Assembly: GCA_008107755.1 (NCBI GenBank)
Contig: VIRH01000106.1
Location: forward strand, 62,001-126,000
Source: Rhodobacterales bacterium
GTDB lineage: Bacteria > Pseudomonadota > Alphaproteobacteria > Rhizobiales > Stappiaceae
Length of the DNA: 64,000 nucleotides
Reading direction: 5' to 3'
The notes beneath the pieces were generated by a model. It was not told the origin of the DNA and did no database searches. It saw only the letters and a list, made by a program, of their open reading frames with translations. The position numbers were made by a program, and so were the translations under genes. Each line of letters opens with the position of its first letter. Position 1 is the stretch's first letter. Positions 41,810-50,937 of this stretch are shown one piece after another.

Positions 41810-41883
41810 TCGAGACAATCGCCTGAAGGGCCAGCGCGCGAGACGGGCCGCATAAGGCGCTCGTGCGCGCTCCGCGATGCGGA

Positions 41884-44622
41884 CTACTCGTCGATCAGCT
41901 CCTCCGGCACCTCGGCGACCGGCAGCGTCACCAAGGCAATGCCCGGATCGTCGGGCGACGTTCCGACCTTGAAGCCGAGTGCCTGGCAGACCGAGATCAT
42001 GGAGGTGTTCTCCTTCAGGACCTCGCCCTTGATGGTCTCGATTCCGTCGGTCCGGGCATAGCGGATGATGAGTTTCATCAACGCCAGTCCCAGGCCGTGC
42101 CCCTTGAGGTCCGAACGCACCATGACCGCATATTCCCCGGTCTGGTGATCCGGATCGGCATGAAGCCGGACGACGCCGAGAAGGTTTCCGCTGGCCGGTT
42201 CAATGGCGGCGAATGCCATGGCGCGGGCATAGTCGAGCTGGGTGAGGCGGGCGAGGAAGCGATGGCTGAAGTCGCGCACGGGGGCGAAGAACCTCAGACG
42301 CAGATCCTCAGGCGTCACAGATTCGAAAAACGCCCGGAACAGCTCCTCGTCTTCCGGCCGGACCGGTCGGACGAAAATCTCCTGCCCGTCCCGAAGCGTC
42401 ATCGTCTGTTCCCACTCCTGCGGGTAGGGCGCGATCGACAGACGCGAGCCGCCGGTGCGTCCACGGCGCTTTTCCGGATGGCAGAGGGTCATGCGTGCAT
42501 CGAGCGCGATCAGGCCGGAGGGCAGGGCGACCATCGGATTGATATCGAGTTCCAGGATTTCGGGAATGTCGATCGTGATCTGAGAGAGCTTTACCAGCGC
42601 TTCGCCGATCGCCGCCCGGTCCAGCGCCGGTCGGGACGGGCCGCCGTCGAGCAGGCGCGCGATATGCGTCCGGCCGATCTGCGCCCGGGCCAGGTTGAGG
42701 TCGAGCGGCGGCAGCTCCAGCGAGATATCGACGCTTTCCTCGATCGAGGTTCCGCCATGGCCGAAAACGAGCACAGGGCCGAAATCGGGCGTCTCGGCAA
42801 CGCCCATGTAAAGCTCGAGGCCATGCCGGTCCTCCAGCATCGGATGCACCGAGATGCCGCTGATGGCCGCGTCCGGATAATTGGCACGCGTCCTGACGAT
42901 CAGGTCCTCGGCGGCGGCACGGACCGCGGCCGGCGTTTCCAGGCCAAGGCGGACGCCGTCGATCCGGGACTTGAACGGCAGGTCTGGTGAAATCAGCTTG
43001 GCGACGCAGTGCTTCGTCGTTTCGAAAAAAGGACGCGAGGCCTCCTCCGCCTCTGCCGGCGTTCCGGCCATCACCGTTTCCATGATTGGAATGTCATAGG
43101 CCTGGAGCACGTGACAGACCTCGGCCGGATCGAGCCAGCCTCTGCCGTCGTTGAGCGCGCCTTCCACGATCGCTCTGGCACGTGCGACATCCGGCGAAAA
43201 GCTGGAGGGAAGGCTCGGCGGAGCTGCCATCAGGAACTCGCGCGCCTGGGCGTCATGGGCCAGATGCATCAAGCTGCGCGCGGCCTCCGCCGGGCTGCCG
43301 TAGTTCGGGATCTTCGCCGCCGACAGTTCGGCCCGGATCGCTCCGTCGCTGCCCGCAAGGCCCGCCACAAGCGCCTTTCGTCGTCCCGTCCGCCGCCTGT
43401 CGGCGCTGGCGGCCTCGCAGATCGCGTTGGCGATGGCCGGCAGAGGCTGAAAGGCACTCGCCGCCTGCAGCACCACGGCGCCGTCGACTTGCGGGTCCTT
43501 AAGAACGGTGGTGATGGCGTGGGTAATGTCCTGCGGCGAAACGTTCTCGCGCAGGATAACCGAAGCATTGGCGGCCGTCGTGACTTCAAGGGCCTTGTAA
43601 TGGCGGCTGATCCCTTCGAGGCTCTCACGGGTTTCGGGCGACAGCTGCGCGAACTGCGCCCCAAGATCCGTCAGCCGGTCGACCGCAAGGCTGGCAAGGC
43701 TGCGCCCGTTCGCTATCACCGCGAGCTGTTCGCATCGCGGCACCCGCACATGAGAAAGCGTTTCCAGCGCCTCGAACATCTCGTCGAGATCCTGCACGCG
43801 CAGAAGCCCGGTGCGCCGGAAGACCGTGTCATAGACTAGATCGGTTCTTGCAAGCCGCCCGGCATGCGTCCGTCCCGACCCGCCTGTGTCCCGGCTTTTG
43901 CCCGAGCGGATGACGATCACCGGCTTGCTGCGTGCCGCGGCCCTTGCGGCGGAAATGAATTTCCTCGGAATGGCGATGCCCTCCATATGGAGGACGATCG
44001 AGCGGGTGCGGAAATCTTGCGCGAAATAGTCGATCAGGTCGCTGATATCGACATCAAGGCGTTCGCCGAGCGAAACCGCTGCCGAAAAACCGGTGTTGTG
44101 GTTCTTGGCCCAGGACAGCGTGGCGTTGAGAATGGCGCCGGACCGAGAGAAGAAAGCGACATCGCCCTTCGAGGGTGCTTCCGCGCTCAACAGCGCGTTG
44201 AGCCCGATGGAAGGGACGGCAAACCCGAGGCTGCCCGGGCCGATCATGCGCAGGTTTGTTTTCCGGGCGGCGTCCCGGCACGCCTGCAGCTGGGGTTCCG
44301 GCCAGGTTTCGTATCCGGGAGAGGGGATCAGAACGGCCCGGGTGCCGCCGGCGCCCAGCCGGTCGATCAGCGCCGGAAGTTCCTCGGCCTTGCCAAGGTA
44401 GATGGCAAGGTCCGGCATGCGGTCCAACTCATCGAGACTTGCGGCATTACGGCCGTTGAAGGTTATGGTCTCGTCGAAGCCGACGAGCGTCACCGAATGG
44501 CTGGCGGCAATCTCGTGAAGGCAGCTCAAAAGCTTTTCGAGGAGGACACCGGGATGGCGGCACGGGCCGAAAACCGCGATGGACTCCGGGGCGAAAAAAC
44601 CTTCCAGATTGCGAATGGTCAC
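41884..44622 (-). CDS. ADP-forming acetyl-CoA-synthetase-like/GNAT protein lysine acetyltransferase (Pat-type)
   Basis: About 912 residues: an N-terminal CoA-binding Rossmann fold, a central succinyl-CoA-synthetase-like and ATP-grasp part, and a C-terminal GNAT domain (about 740-900; FRAFFESVTPEDLRLRFFAP, YAVMVRSDLKGHGLGLALMK). This is the E. coli PatZ (YfiQ) plan, where the large domain senses acetyl-CoA and the GNAT domain acetylates lysines of metabolic enzymes. A GTG at 44622 has an ACGAGGAT ribosome-binding tract eight bases upstream; TTG 44640 lacks one. The universal stress gene upstream on the same strand could be cotranscribed. Confidence 0.85.
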   Translation of the reverse strand: MTIRNLEGFFAPESIAVFGPCRHPGVLLEKLLSCLHEIAASHSVTLVGFDETITFNGRNAASLDELDRMPDLAIYLGKAEELPALIDRLGAGGTRAVLIPSPGYETWPEPQLQACRDAARKTNLRMIGPGSLGFAVPSIGLNALLSAEAPSKGDVAFFSRSGAILNATLSWAKNHNTGFSAAVSLGERLDVDISDLIDYFAQDFRTRSIVLHMEGIAIPRKFISAARAAARSKPVIVIRSGKSRDTGGSGRTHAGRLARTDLVYDTVFRRTGLLRVQDLDEMFEALETLSHVRVPRCEQLAVIANGRSLASLAVDRLTDLGAQFAQLSPETRESLEGISRHYKALEVTTAANASVILRENVSPQDITHAITTVLKDPQVDGAVVLQAASAFQPLPAIANAICEAASADRRRTGRRKALVAGLAGSDGAIRAELSAAKIPNYGSPAEAARSLMHLAHDAQAREFLMAAPPSLPSSFSPDVARARAIVEGALNDGRGWLDPAEVCHVLQAYDIPIMETVMAGTPAEAEEASRPFFETTKHCVAKLISPDLPFKSRIDGVRLGLETPAAVRAAAEDLIVRTRANYPDAAISGISVHPMLEDRHGLELYMGVAETPDFGPVLVFGHGGTSIEESVDISLELPPLDLNLARAQIGRTHIARLLDGGPSRPALDRAAIGEALVKLSQITIDIPEILELDINPMVALPSGLIALDARMTLCHPEKRRGRTGGSRLSIAPYPQEWEQTMTLRDGQEIFVRPVRPEDEELFRAFFESVTPEDLRLRFFAPVRDFSHRFLARLTQLDYARAMAFAAIEPASGNLLGVVRLHADPDHQTGEYAVMVRSDLKGHGLGLALMKLIIRYARTDGIETIKGEVLKENTSMISVCQALGFKVGTSPDDPGIALVTLPVAEVPEELIDE

Positions 44623-44745
44623 GTCGGCGATCCTCGTCAAGCAGCGGAAGCACCGTGAAGGATACCCGAAAAATAAGTCTTAAGAAGACCAGCGGGCGAA
44701 AACGGCGGGCACGGTAGGCTCGCCGGCAGTCGAGCGGATACGGCG

Positions 44746-45579
44746 TCAGTGCGCCATCAGGACCGGCACGGTCATGGCTTCAAGGATCTCGCGCGTTGCG
44801 CCGCCGAAGAGGAACTCCCGCATGCGGCTGTGTCCGTAGCCGCCCATGACGACGAGGTCGTTGCCGTTGTCGGAAACGTGGTTCAGCACTGCGTCGGCAA
44901 CATTGGTCTGCGGGTTCGTGATGACTTCCACCGTGACGTCCATGTTGTGGCGGGCAAGATAGTTGGCGACATCCGCGCCGGGCTGTCCGTCCGTCTTGGT
45001 GGCCTTTTTCTCGATGACCAGCACCGTGATCTTTTCGGCCTTTTCCAGAACCGGCAGCGCGCCGTGAATGGCGCGGGTCGCGGTGGAGCTGCCGTCCCAG
45101 CCGACAAGCACGTTCTTGGGCTGATAGGACTGGCTGCCGATATAAGGAACCAGCAGCACCGGAACGCCGCTTTCGAAAAGAACCGTTTCGATCAGAAGCT
45201 CGCGCATCGGCTCGGGATTGTCCGGATTGCTCTGGCCGATGACGACGAGGTCGGTCGGCCGGCAATGCACCAGCACGTTTTCCAGCGGACCGCCGGTCAG
45301 GATGTCGGCCACACGGCTCTCGTTCTTGACGGACGCCACGCGGGCCAGTTCGTTGAACTGATCCCTGGCTTCCTTGGCGGCGGCAACCGCCTGTTCGTGG
45401 GCTGCCTGCAGATAATCGACGGGCATGGGCGCTGCGGCAAAGGCGGGAACCACAGGCTCGAACGACACCGCCAGTCCGGTGACATGGGCATCGTAGTTGC
45501 GGCCGAATTCCAGAGCGTACTTGGCGGCGGGCTGATCCCCTGCCAGATCCAGAACGGTCAAAATATCTTTGATAGGCAT
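44746..45579 (-). CDS. Universal stress protein, tandem UspA domains
   Basis: 277 residues carrying two UspA-like halves. The second ends with the ATP-binding motif GGYGHSRMREFLFGGATREI, typical of UspA, followed by MTVPVLMAH. The first half starts IKDILTVLDLAGDQPAAKYA. AAGGAGGG precedes the ATG at 45579. An FNR/FixK-type box (TTGACGCGTATCAA, 45655-45668) lies about 80 bases before it, so low-oxygen control is likely. Usp proteins of this type bind ATP and help survive starvation and anoxia. Confidence 0.88.
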   Translation of the reverse strand: MPIKDILTVLDLAGDQPAAKYALEFGRNYDAHVTGLAVSFEPVVPAFAAAPMPVDYLQAAHEQAVAAAKEARDQFNELARVASVKNESRVADILTGGPLENVLVHCRPTDLVVIGQSNPDNPEPMRELLIETVLFESGVPVLLVPYIGSQSYQPKNVLVGWDGSSTATRAIHGALPVLEKAEKITVLVIEKKATKTDGQPGADVANYLARHNMDVTVEVITNPQTNVADAVLNHVSDNGNDLVVMGGYGHSRMREFLFGGATREILEAMTVPVLMAH

Positions 45580-45654
45580 AATTCCCTCCTTGGCGGACGC
45601 ATGACACTGATCCGGCCTCGGCAGAATTCTACGAAGCCCGCAAATCTGGTGTCC

Positions 45655-45668
45655 TTGACGCGTATCAA
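45655..45668. promoter_or_regulatory. FNR/FixK-type box
   Basis: TTGACGCGTATCAA matches the consensus TTGAT-N4-ATCAA at nine of ten positions. It lies 76-89 bases before the usp start and 94 before dctB. The distance to usp fits a class II activator with a short leader; binding is not shown. Confidence 0.55.
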
Positions 45669-45761
45669 ACCACACACCCGATTCATATAGGCATCTGTGG
45701 CCGGAAGAGGGATGCCGTCGCTGCCGATTGATTTCATCGCGAACTGGCCGCAGCGGAAAAA

Positions 45762-47570
45762 ATGAGCAAGACTGAGAAAATGTCGAAATGCTTGTTCCTT
45801 CTGGCGCTCCCGCCGCTCGTTTTCCTGATTCTCGGGTTCGTGCTCGCCACGGTCGCGCGGGAGCTGGAAGAGGACAGGGTCGACCGGAAGGCGGCCGAGC
45901 GTCTGACGCTCTACCGGCAGACAATTCTGGGCGAGTATCAGAAATACCGCTATCTGCCCTACATGATCGCTCGCGACCCGCGCGCGACCGCGGTCCTGGG
46001 TCTTGGACAGCCGAATGAGACGGCCAACCGGTTCCTGCAGGAAATGGCCGAAAATTCCGGCGCCGACCTGCTCTATGTGATGAATGCCGACGGGACGACG
46101 CTCGGCGCGAGCAACTGGCAGGACGAGCTTTCGCTCGTTGGCCGCAATTACGGTTATCGGCCCTATTTCAGCGCTGCCATGAACGGTGAGGAAGGGCGCT
46201 TTTTCGCCATTGGCGCCACACTGGGCGAGCCTGGCCTGTTTCTGGCGCGTCCCACACCGGTCAGCGGCGAACCGATCGGCGTCGCGGTGGTGAAGGTGGA
46301 CATGGGGCCGCTTGAGGACGCCTGGGCGGAAGGCGGAGAAATCGTCTTTGCGTCCGACGTGAACGGAGTGATCTTCCTTTCCAGTGATCCGGACTGGCGC
46401 TACCGGACGCTGACGGACTTGCCGGAGCCGGTCCGTGGGACCATCGAGTCGACCCGGCAGTATTTCGGCGAGACCCTCGTGCCTGTCAGTTCGAAGCCAC
46501 AGGCCGCCGAGGAGCTTCTGACGATCGATGATCGGGTCTACCGGCACAACACGGCCGATGTCGGGCTGCTCGGCTGGACGCTTCACTTCCTGGTGCCGGA
46601 GGAGGAAACCCGCAGCAACGTCCTGCCGATATGGGCGGGGACCATCGCGCTCTGCCTCGTTTATGTCGTCATCGTTCTTGTTTTCGGCGCGCGCCGACTG
46701 CGCAAGGCCTCGGTTCGTCTGCGCCGGGAGTCCGACGAGCTGAAGGAACTGAACACCCGGCTTGTCGACGAGATCCAGGAACGTCGGCGGGTCGAGCGCG
46801 AACTTCTGCAAGCCCAGCGCGGGCTGGCCCGGTCGAGCAGGCTCGCGGCGGTCGGCGAAATGTCGGCGGCGGTCGTCCATGAACTCAGCCAGCCCCTGGC
46901 GGCCTTGCGCATGTTTGTTGCCGGCACCCGCAAATTTCTTGAAAAAGGCGACACACAGACTGCGGCCAGCAATCTGACGGAGATCGAATCGCTGCAAATG
47001 CGCATGGCGCAACTGACACAGGAGCTGAAGCGGTTCGCTCGGCCGGGCGAGAGCCGGATCGAGAAGATCGACCTGCGCGAGAGCATCCGGACCGCCGAGA
47101 AAATCGTTCGCCCCCGCTTCGATGAAACCGGCGTCTGCCTTCGCCTGGACCTGCCGGAAGAGCCTCTGGAAGCGGAAACCGCACCGCTGAGGGTGGAGCA
47201 GATCCTGGTCAATCTTTTAAGGAACGGTGCCGATGCGGCTGCCGGACAAGACGTCGGGCAGGTTTGCCTGACCGCCGTCAGCGAGAATGCCGACCTGCTG
47301 CTTCGGATCTCCGACAACGGGCCGGGCGTTCCCGAGGGCCTTCGCGAGCGCATCTTCGACCCGTTCTTTTCCACCAAGGCCAACTCGGAAGGCATGGGGC
47401 TGGGTCTTGCGATTTCCATTCGTCTTGCGGAAGATCTCGGCGGCAGCCTTTCGGTCGGGGCAAATGCCGGTGGGGGAGCAGCTTTCGATCTGAGGCTCCC
47501 GGCTGTCGGCGCTGGGCCGGCGCCGGACCAGGCACCTGTCGTCAAAAGGGAACCAGAAGCCGCAGAATGA
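45762..47570 (+). CDS. dctB: C4-dicarboxylate sensor kinase DctB
   Basis: 602 residues. A helix near residues 9-28 and a second at about 288-308 enclose a periplasmic double-Cache sensor (dicarboxylate-binding; NYGYRPYFSAAMNGEEGRFF, with Arg and Tyr pocket residues, is the DctB hallmark). Then a coiled linker and the core: H-box AAVVHELSQPLAALRM, N-box QILVNLLRNGADAAAG, and ATP-lid ISDNGPGVPEGLRERIFDPF with GMGLGLAIS. Its stop overlaps dctD (ATGA). It phosphorylates DctD when succinate, fumarate or malate is present. Confidence 0.93.
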   Translation: MSKTEKMSKCLFLLALPPLVFLILGFVLATVARELEEDRVDRKAAERLTLYRQTILGEYQKYRYLPYMIARDPRATAVLGLGQPNETANRFLQEMAENSGADLLYVMNADGTTLGASNWQDELSLVGRNYGYRPYFSAAMNGEEGRFFAIGATLGEPGLFLARPTPVSGEPIGVAVVKVDMGPLEDAWAEGGEIVFASDVNGVIFLSSDPDWRYRTLTDLPEPVRGTIESTRQYFGETLVPVSSKPQAAEELLTIDDRVYRHNTADVGLLGWTLHFLVPEEETRSNVLPIWAGTIALCLVYVVIVLVFGARRLRKASVRLRRESDELKELNTRLVDEIQERRRVERELLQAQRGLARSSRLAAVGEMSAAVVHELSQPLAALRMFVAGTRKFLEKGDTQTAASNLTEIESLQMRMAQLTQELKRFARPGESRIEKIDLRESIRTAEKIVRPRFDETGVCLRLDLPEEPLEAETAPLRVEQILVNLLRNGADAAAGQDVGQVCLTAVSENADLLLRISDNGPGVPEGLRERIFDPFFSTKANSEGMGLGLAISIRLAEDLGGSLSVGANAGGGAAFDLRLPAVGAGPAPDQAPVVKREPEAAE

Positions 47571-48964
47571 CAGTCTCGACATCCCCTACACCCGTTCTCA
47601 TCGTAGATGACGATCCGGCCATGCGCGCGGCCCTTCGCCAGTGGATCCGGCTTGCCGGTTTCGAAACACGGGAGGTTGCGACCGCCGACGAGGCCATGGG
47701 CATTCTGTCCGCCGACTTCACCGGCTGTATTGTCTCCGACGTCATGCTGGACGGGCAGGACGGTGTCGAACTGCTCGGCCGGATCAACGGACTGGACCGG
47801 GACCTTCCGGTCATCCTCATCACCGGCCATGGTGATGTCGCCATGGCGGTGGAGGCGATGCGGGCCGGGGCCTATGACTTTGTCGAGAAGCCGTTCGACC
47901 CGGATCACATCGCCGATGTCGTTCGCCGCGCGTGCGACCGGCGGTCCCTCGTTCTGGAAAACCGGGTCCTGAAGCAGCAGATAGACACTGGGCCTGGGCT
48001 TGAAAGCCGGCTCATCGGCAACAGCCCGGTCATGGAAACCCTGCGCCGTCAGATCCTGCATTTCGCGCAGAACGACGCGTCGGTGCTGATCACCGGCGAA
48101 ACCGGGACGGGCAAGGAAGTCATTGCCCAGGCGTTGCACGATTTCGGCCTTCGCAAGAACGGCGCCTTCATGGCCATCAATGCAGCCGCCCTTCCGGAAT
48201 CCATGGTCGAGGCGGAACTCTTCGGTCACGAACCCGGCGCCTTTACCGGGGCGGACCGGCAGCGGATCGGCCGCATCGAGGCTGCGGACGGTGGTGTTCT
48301 GTTTCTGGATGAAATCGTCTCCATGCCGCCAGCGCTCCAGCCGAAACTCCTCCGGGTGCTTCAGGAACGCAAGGTCGACCGCATCGGCGGCACGGTTCCG
48401 GTCGATGTCGACATCAGGCTGATCAGCGCCGCCAATATCGATCCCAGGGAGGCGGTGGCTTCAGGACGCCTGCGCGAGGATCTGCTCTTCCGCCTGAACA
48501 CGATCGAAATCCACGTTCCGCCGCTGCGAGAGCGTGGACGCGACACGTTGTTGCTGTTCGACACCTTCCTCAACCGCTTCGCCGCCCGTTATTCGCTCGA
48601 GGTGCCGGTCACCAGTGCGCGTGACGAGGCGTTCCTGCAGACCTATTCCTGGCCGGGCAATGTGCGCGAGCTGCGCAACGCGGCAGAACGCTTCGTCCTG
48701 AACGCCGGTGTCAGTCCCCGGCCGCTGGAAGCCGTCGTGACCGGAGGTCCGCACGATGTGGGACCGGCAGTTGCCGCAGGCGGTCTGAAAGAGCTGATGG
48801 ATGTCTACGAGCGCACCCTGATCGAGGGCGCGCTGCGCCGGCACGGCGGGCGCATCGCGGACGTCATGCGGGAGCTGAACCTGCCCCGGCGAACCCTCAA
48901 CGAAAAGATGGCGCGCCATGGCCTGAGCCGGGAGCTGGTTGCGGGCGACGAAGTCGTGCCATGA
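47567..48964 (+). CDS. dctD: Sigma-54-dependent response regulator DctD
   Basis: 465 residues. Receiver domain with phospho-acceptor Asp58 (SDVMLDGQDG), then the AAA+ activation domain: Walker A GETGTGKE at 177-184, the sigma-54-contacting GAFTGA loop at 224-229, Walker B GGVLFLDEI, and the R-finger region; a FIS-type HTH ends the protein (RIADVMRELNLPRRTLNEKM). It is coupled to dctB by an ATGA overlap, and the dctPQM genes with a sigma-54 promoter begin 239 bases downstream. Phosphorylated DctD should open that promoter. Confidence 0.94.
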   Translation: MTVSTSPTPVLIVDDDPAMRAALRQWIRLAGFETREVATADEAMGILSADFTGCIVSDVMLDGQDGVELLGRINGLDRDLPVILITGHGDVAMAVEAMRAGAYDFVEKPFDPDHIADVVRRACDRRSLVLENRVLKQQIDTGPGLESRLIGNSPVMETLRRQILHFAQNDASVLITGETGTGKEVIAQALHDFGLRKNGAFMAINAAALPESMVEAELFGHEPGAFTGADRQRIGRIEAADGGVLFLDEIVSMPPALQPKLLRVLQERKVDRIGGTVPVDVDIRLISAANIDPREAVASGRLREDLLFRLNTIEIHVPPLRERGRDTLLLFDTFLNRFAARYSLEVPVTSARDEAFLQTYSWPGNVRELRNAAERFVLNAGVSPRPLEAVVTGGPHDVGPAVAAGGLKELMDVYERTLIEGALRRHGGRIADVMRELNLPRRTLNEKMARHGLSRELVAGDEVVP

Positions 48965-48973
48965 CGCGGGCGT

Positions 48974-49019
48974 CGGCGGATTTCCGCCGACCTTATAAGG
49001 TGGTGAGCGGAAATTTGCC
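48974..49019. promoter_or_regulatory. Tandem upstream activator sites, probable DctD
   Basis: Site 1, CGGCGGATTTCCGCCG (48974-48989), is a perfect 7-base inverted repeat with a TT centre, starting 10 bases after the dctD stop. Site 2, AGCGGAAATTTGCC (49006-49019), matches the reverse complement of site 1 at 11 of 14 bases. They are 31 bases apart, about three helix turns, and about 80-120 bases before the sigma-54 promoter, the typical place for enhancer sites. Confidence 0.6.
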
Positions 49020-49094
49020 TAGATGCAGTGCGGTATTCGTCCGAATTACGGCGAAAAGCGCCCGATCCCCTGGGTCATTGCTTGTCAACGCAAG

Positions 49095-49111
49095 CTGGCA
49101 CGGGTCATGCT
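49095..49111 (+). promoter_or_regulatory. Sigma-54 promoter of dctPQM
   Basis: CTGGCACGGGTCATGCT carries the -24 element TGGCACG and a -12 ATGC, matching the sigma-54 pattern TGGCACG-N4-TTGC at all but one key position. It lies about 93 bases before the dctP start and just downstream of the DctD-like sites, and dctD encodes a sigma-54 activator. Confidence 0.75.
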
Positions 49112-49203
49112 ACGGACTCTGGTGTCCGGCTCGGGCCTGCCGCGCGCAAAGCGGGGTGGTTGAGCTGCCGGGCAACTGGGCTTACAGAATCTGGGAGGAT
49201 TTC

Positions 49204-50220
49204 ATGCTCATATCTCTTAAATCCGCAACCGCCTTGTCGGCGGCGGCACTTAGCTTTGTATTCGCCACCGAAACGTTCGCCGCAGACGTCACCTGGAACG
49301 TGTCGCTGTGGGGCAAGCGCCGGGCCTTCACCGAGCACGTCGAGAAGCTCGCCGAGGAAGTTTCCGCCAAGACGGACGGCAAGTTTGAACTGAAACTTCA
49401 GTACGGCGAGGCTCTTTCGAAATCGAGGGAGAATCTGGACGGCATTTCCTTCGGCGCCTTCGAGATGGCACAGATCTGTGCGTCCTATCACCCGGACAAG
49501 AACCCGAGCCTCACGGTCCTCGAACTGCCATTCCTCGGCGTCAAGGATCTGAAGGAGGAAATCAAGGTTTCCATGAAGCTCTATGAGCAGCCTGCGGTGA
49601 AAGAGGACCTGGGCCGCTGGAACGCCATGGCCCTGATGCCTTCGCCGATGCCGCAGTACAATTTCGCCGGCAAGGGTGACGTTCCCGATTCCATCGAAGC
49701 CTTCAACGGCATGCGCGTGCGCGCTCTCGGCGGCATCGGGCAGCTGATGGAAGCCGTAGGCGCTGTTCCGACCTCCGTTACGGCGTCCGAAACCTATCAG
49801 GCCATCGACTCCGGCACGGTTCGGGCTGCCAGCTTCGCCCCCCATGCTCATCTCTCCTTCAAGGTCGTGGAAGTTGCCGACTGGTGGACGAAGAACCTCA
49901 ACCCGGGAACTGTCCAGTGCCCGGTGATCGTGAACATCGACGCCTATGAAGCGCTGCCGGATGATTTCAAGCAGGCCCTCGACAGCTCTGTCGACCCTGC
50001 GCTGGCCCACTATCTGGAGACCTATGACAAGGTCTACGAAAAGTGGTGGCCGGAGCTGGAAAGCCAGGGCGTGACCCAGGTCGAATTCTCCGACGAGGAA
50101 CTGGCCGCCTTTGCGGAAAAGGCCGGACCGATTCACGCAGCCTGGGTCGAGGAGCAGACCGCGAACGGCCTGCCTGGCCAGGAACTGCTGGACATGGTCA
50201 AGACGACCATTTCCGAATAA
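49204..50220 (+). CDS. dctP: C4-dicarboxylate TRAP transporter binding protein DctP
   Basis: 338 residues with a signal peptide (cut near ETFAA-DV) and the TRAP DctP fold. The arginine that binds the ligand carboxylate is in FNGMRVRALGGIGQLMEAVG, a well-kept family segment, and the SVTASETYQAIDSGTVRAAS helix follows. GGGAGGA lies before the ATG. It is the first gene of the dctPQM operon, read from a sigma-54 promoter, and so should be induced by C4-dicarboxylates through DctBD. Confidence 0.93.
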   Translation: MLISLKSATALSAAALSFVFATETFAADVTWNVSLWGKRRAFTEHVEKLAEEVSAKTDGKFELKLQYGEALSKSRENLDGISFGAFEMAQICASYHPDKNPSLTVLELPFLGVKDLKEEIKVSMKLYEQPAVKEDLGRWNAMALMPSPMPQYNFAGKGDVPDSIEAFNGMRVRALGGIGQLMEAVGAVPTSVTASETYQAIDSGTVRAASFAPHAHLSFKVVEVADWWTKNLNPGTVQCPVIVNIDAYEALPDDFKQALDSSVDPALAHYLETYDKVYEKWWPELESQGVTQVEFSDEELAAFAEKAGPIHAAWVEEQTANGLPGQELLDMVKTTISE

Positions 50221-50292
50221 GCCCGAACCCGGCTCAAATCGTTTGCCTTCCGGCGTGACAACGCCGGTAGGCCCTGCTCAGGGCTGACACTC

Positions 50293-50937
50293 ATGATGAC
50301 AATTGATTCCGACGCGCGTTCCGGTTCGGAGCGCCCGGTTACCTACATTCGTTTCGATGGCTGGCTTTCCCATGTCGAGAACGCCTTCAATCTCATCGCC
50401 GCCTTTTCAATTCTGACGTTGATGCTGCTCGCGGTTGCGCAGGTGATCGGACGTCTGCTGTTCAACATGCCGGTTCCCGGTTTCATCGATATCACCGAAC
50501 AGGCCATGGCTATCTTCGCCTTTGCCGGCGTTGCCTATTGTCAGCGTGTCGGCGGGCATATCCGGATGGAGATCGTGCTCGGCCGGCTGAGTGGCCGCAC
50601 GCTCTATGTCTGCGAAATGGTCGGCGTGATCCTGATCGCCTTCACGGTCGCTCTTCTGATCTGGGGATCCTGGTACCACTTCGACCGGTCCTGGACGATC
50701 GGCGACAGCACCATGGACATCCGCCTGCCAACCTGGCCCTCGAAGCTGGTGATCCCGGTTGCTTTGAGCCTTCTGCTTGTTCGGCTGATCATGCAGATCT
50801 ACGGCTATGCGCGTCTGGTGGCCGACCCCTCGCGCGAACCGGTTGCGGTGCCGATGATCGAAGGCGTCGAAGAACATGCAAAGCACGAGATCGATGAAGC
50901 TTTTGGCGATGAGACTGCCGAAGGAGGCACCCGATGA
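50293..50937 (+). CDS. dctQ: C4-dicarboxylate TRAP transporter small permease DctQ
   Basis: 214 residues with four predicted helices; FIDITEQAMAIFAFAGVAYC is the DctQ signature strand with the conserved Glu. The N-terminal 27 residues precede the first helix (VENAFNLIAAFSILTLMLLA). The stop overlaps dctM by four bases (ATGA). It forms the membrane complex with DctM. Confidence 0.92.
   Translation: MMTIDSDARSGSERPVTYIRFDGWLSHVENAFNLIAAFSILTLMLLAVAQVIGRLLFNMPVPGFIDITEQAMAIFAFAGVAYCQRVGGHIRMEIVLGRLSGRTLYVCEMVGVILIAFTVALLIWGSWYHFDRSWTIGDSTMDIRLPTWPSKLVIPVALSLLLVRLIMQIYGYARLVADPSREPVAVPMIEGVEEHAKHEIDEAFGDETAEGGTR

Noticed and set aside
48961-49203. N-terminal extension of DctP to 48961
   Set aside because: It would run through the DctD sites and sigma-54 promoter and precede the signal peptide; ATG 49204 has GGGAGGA.
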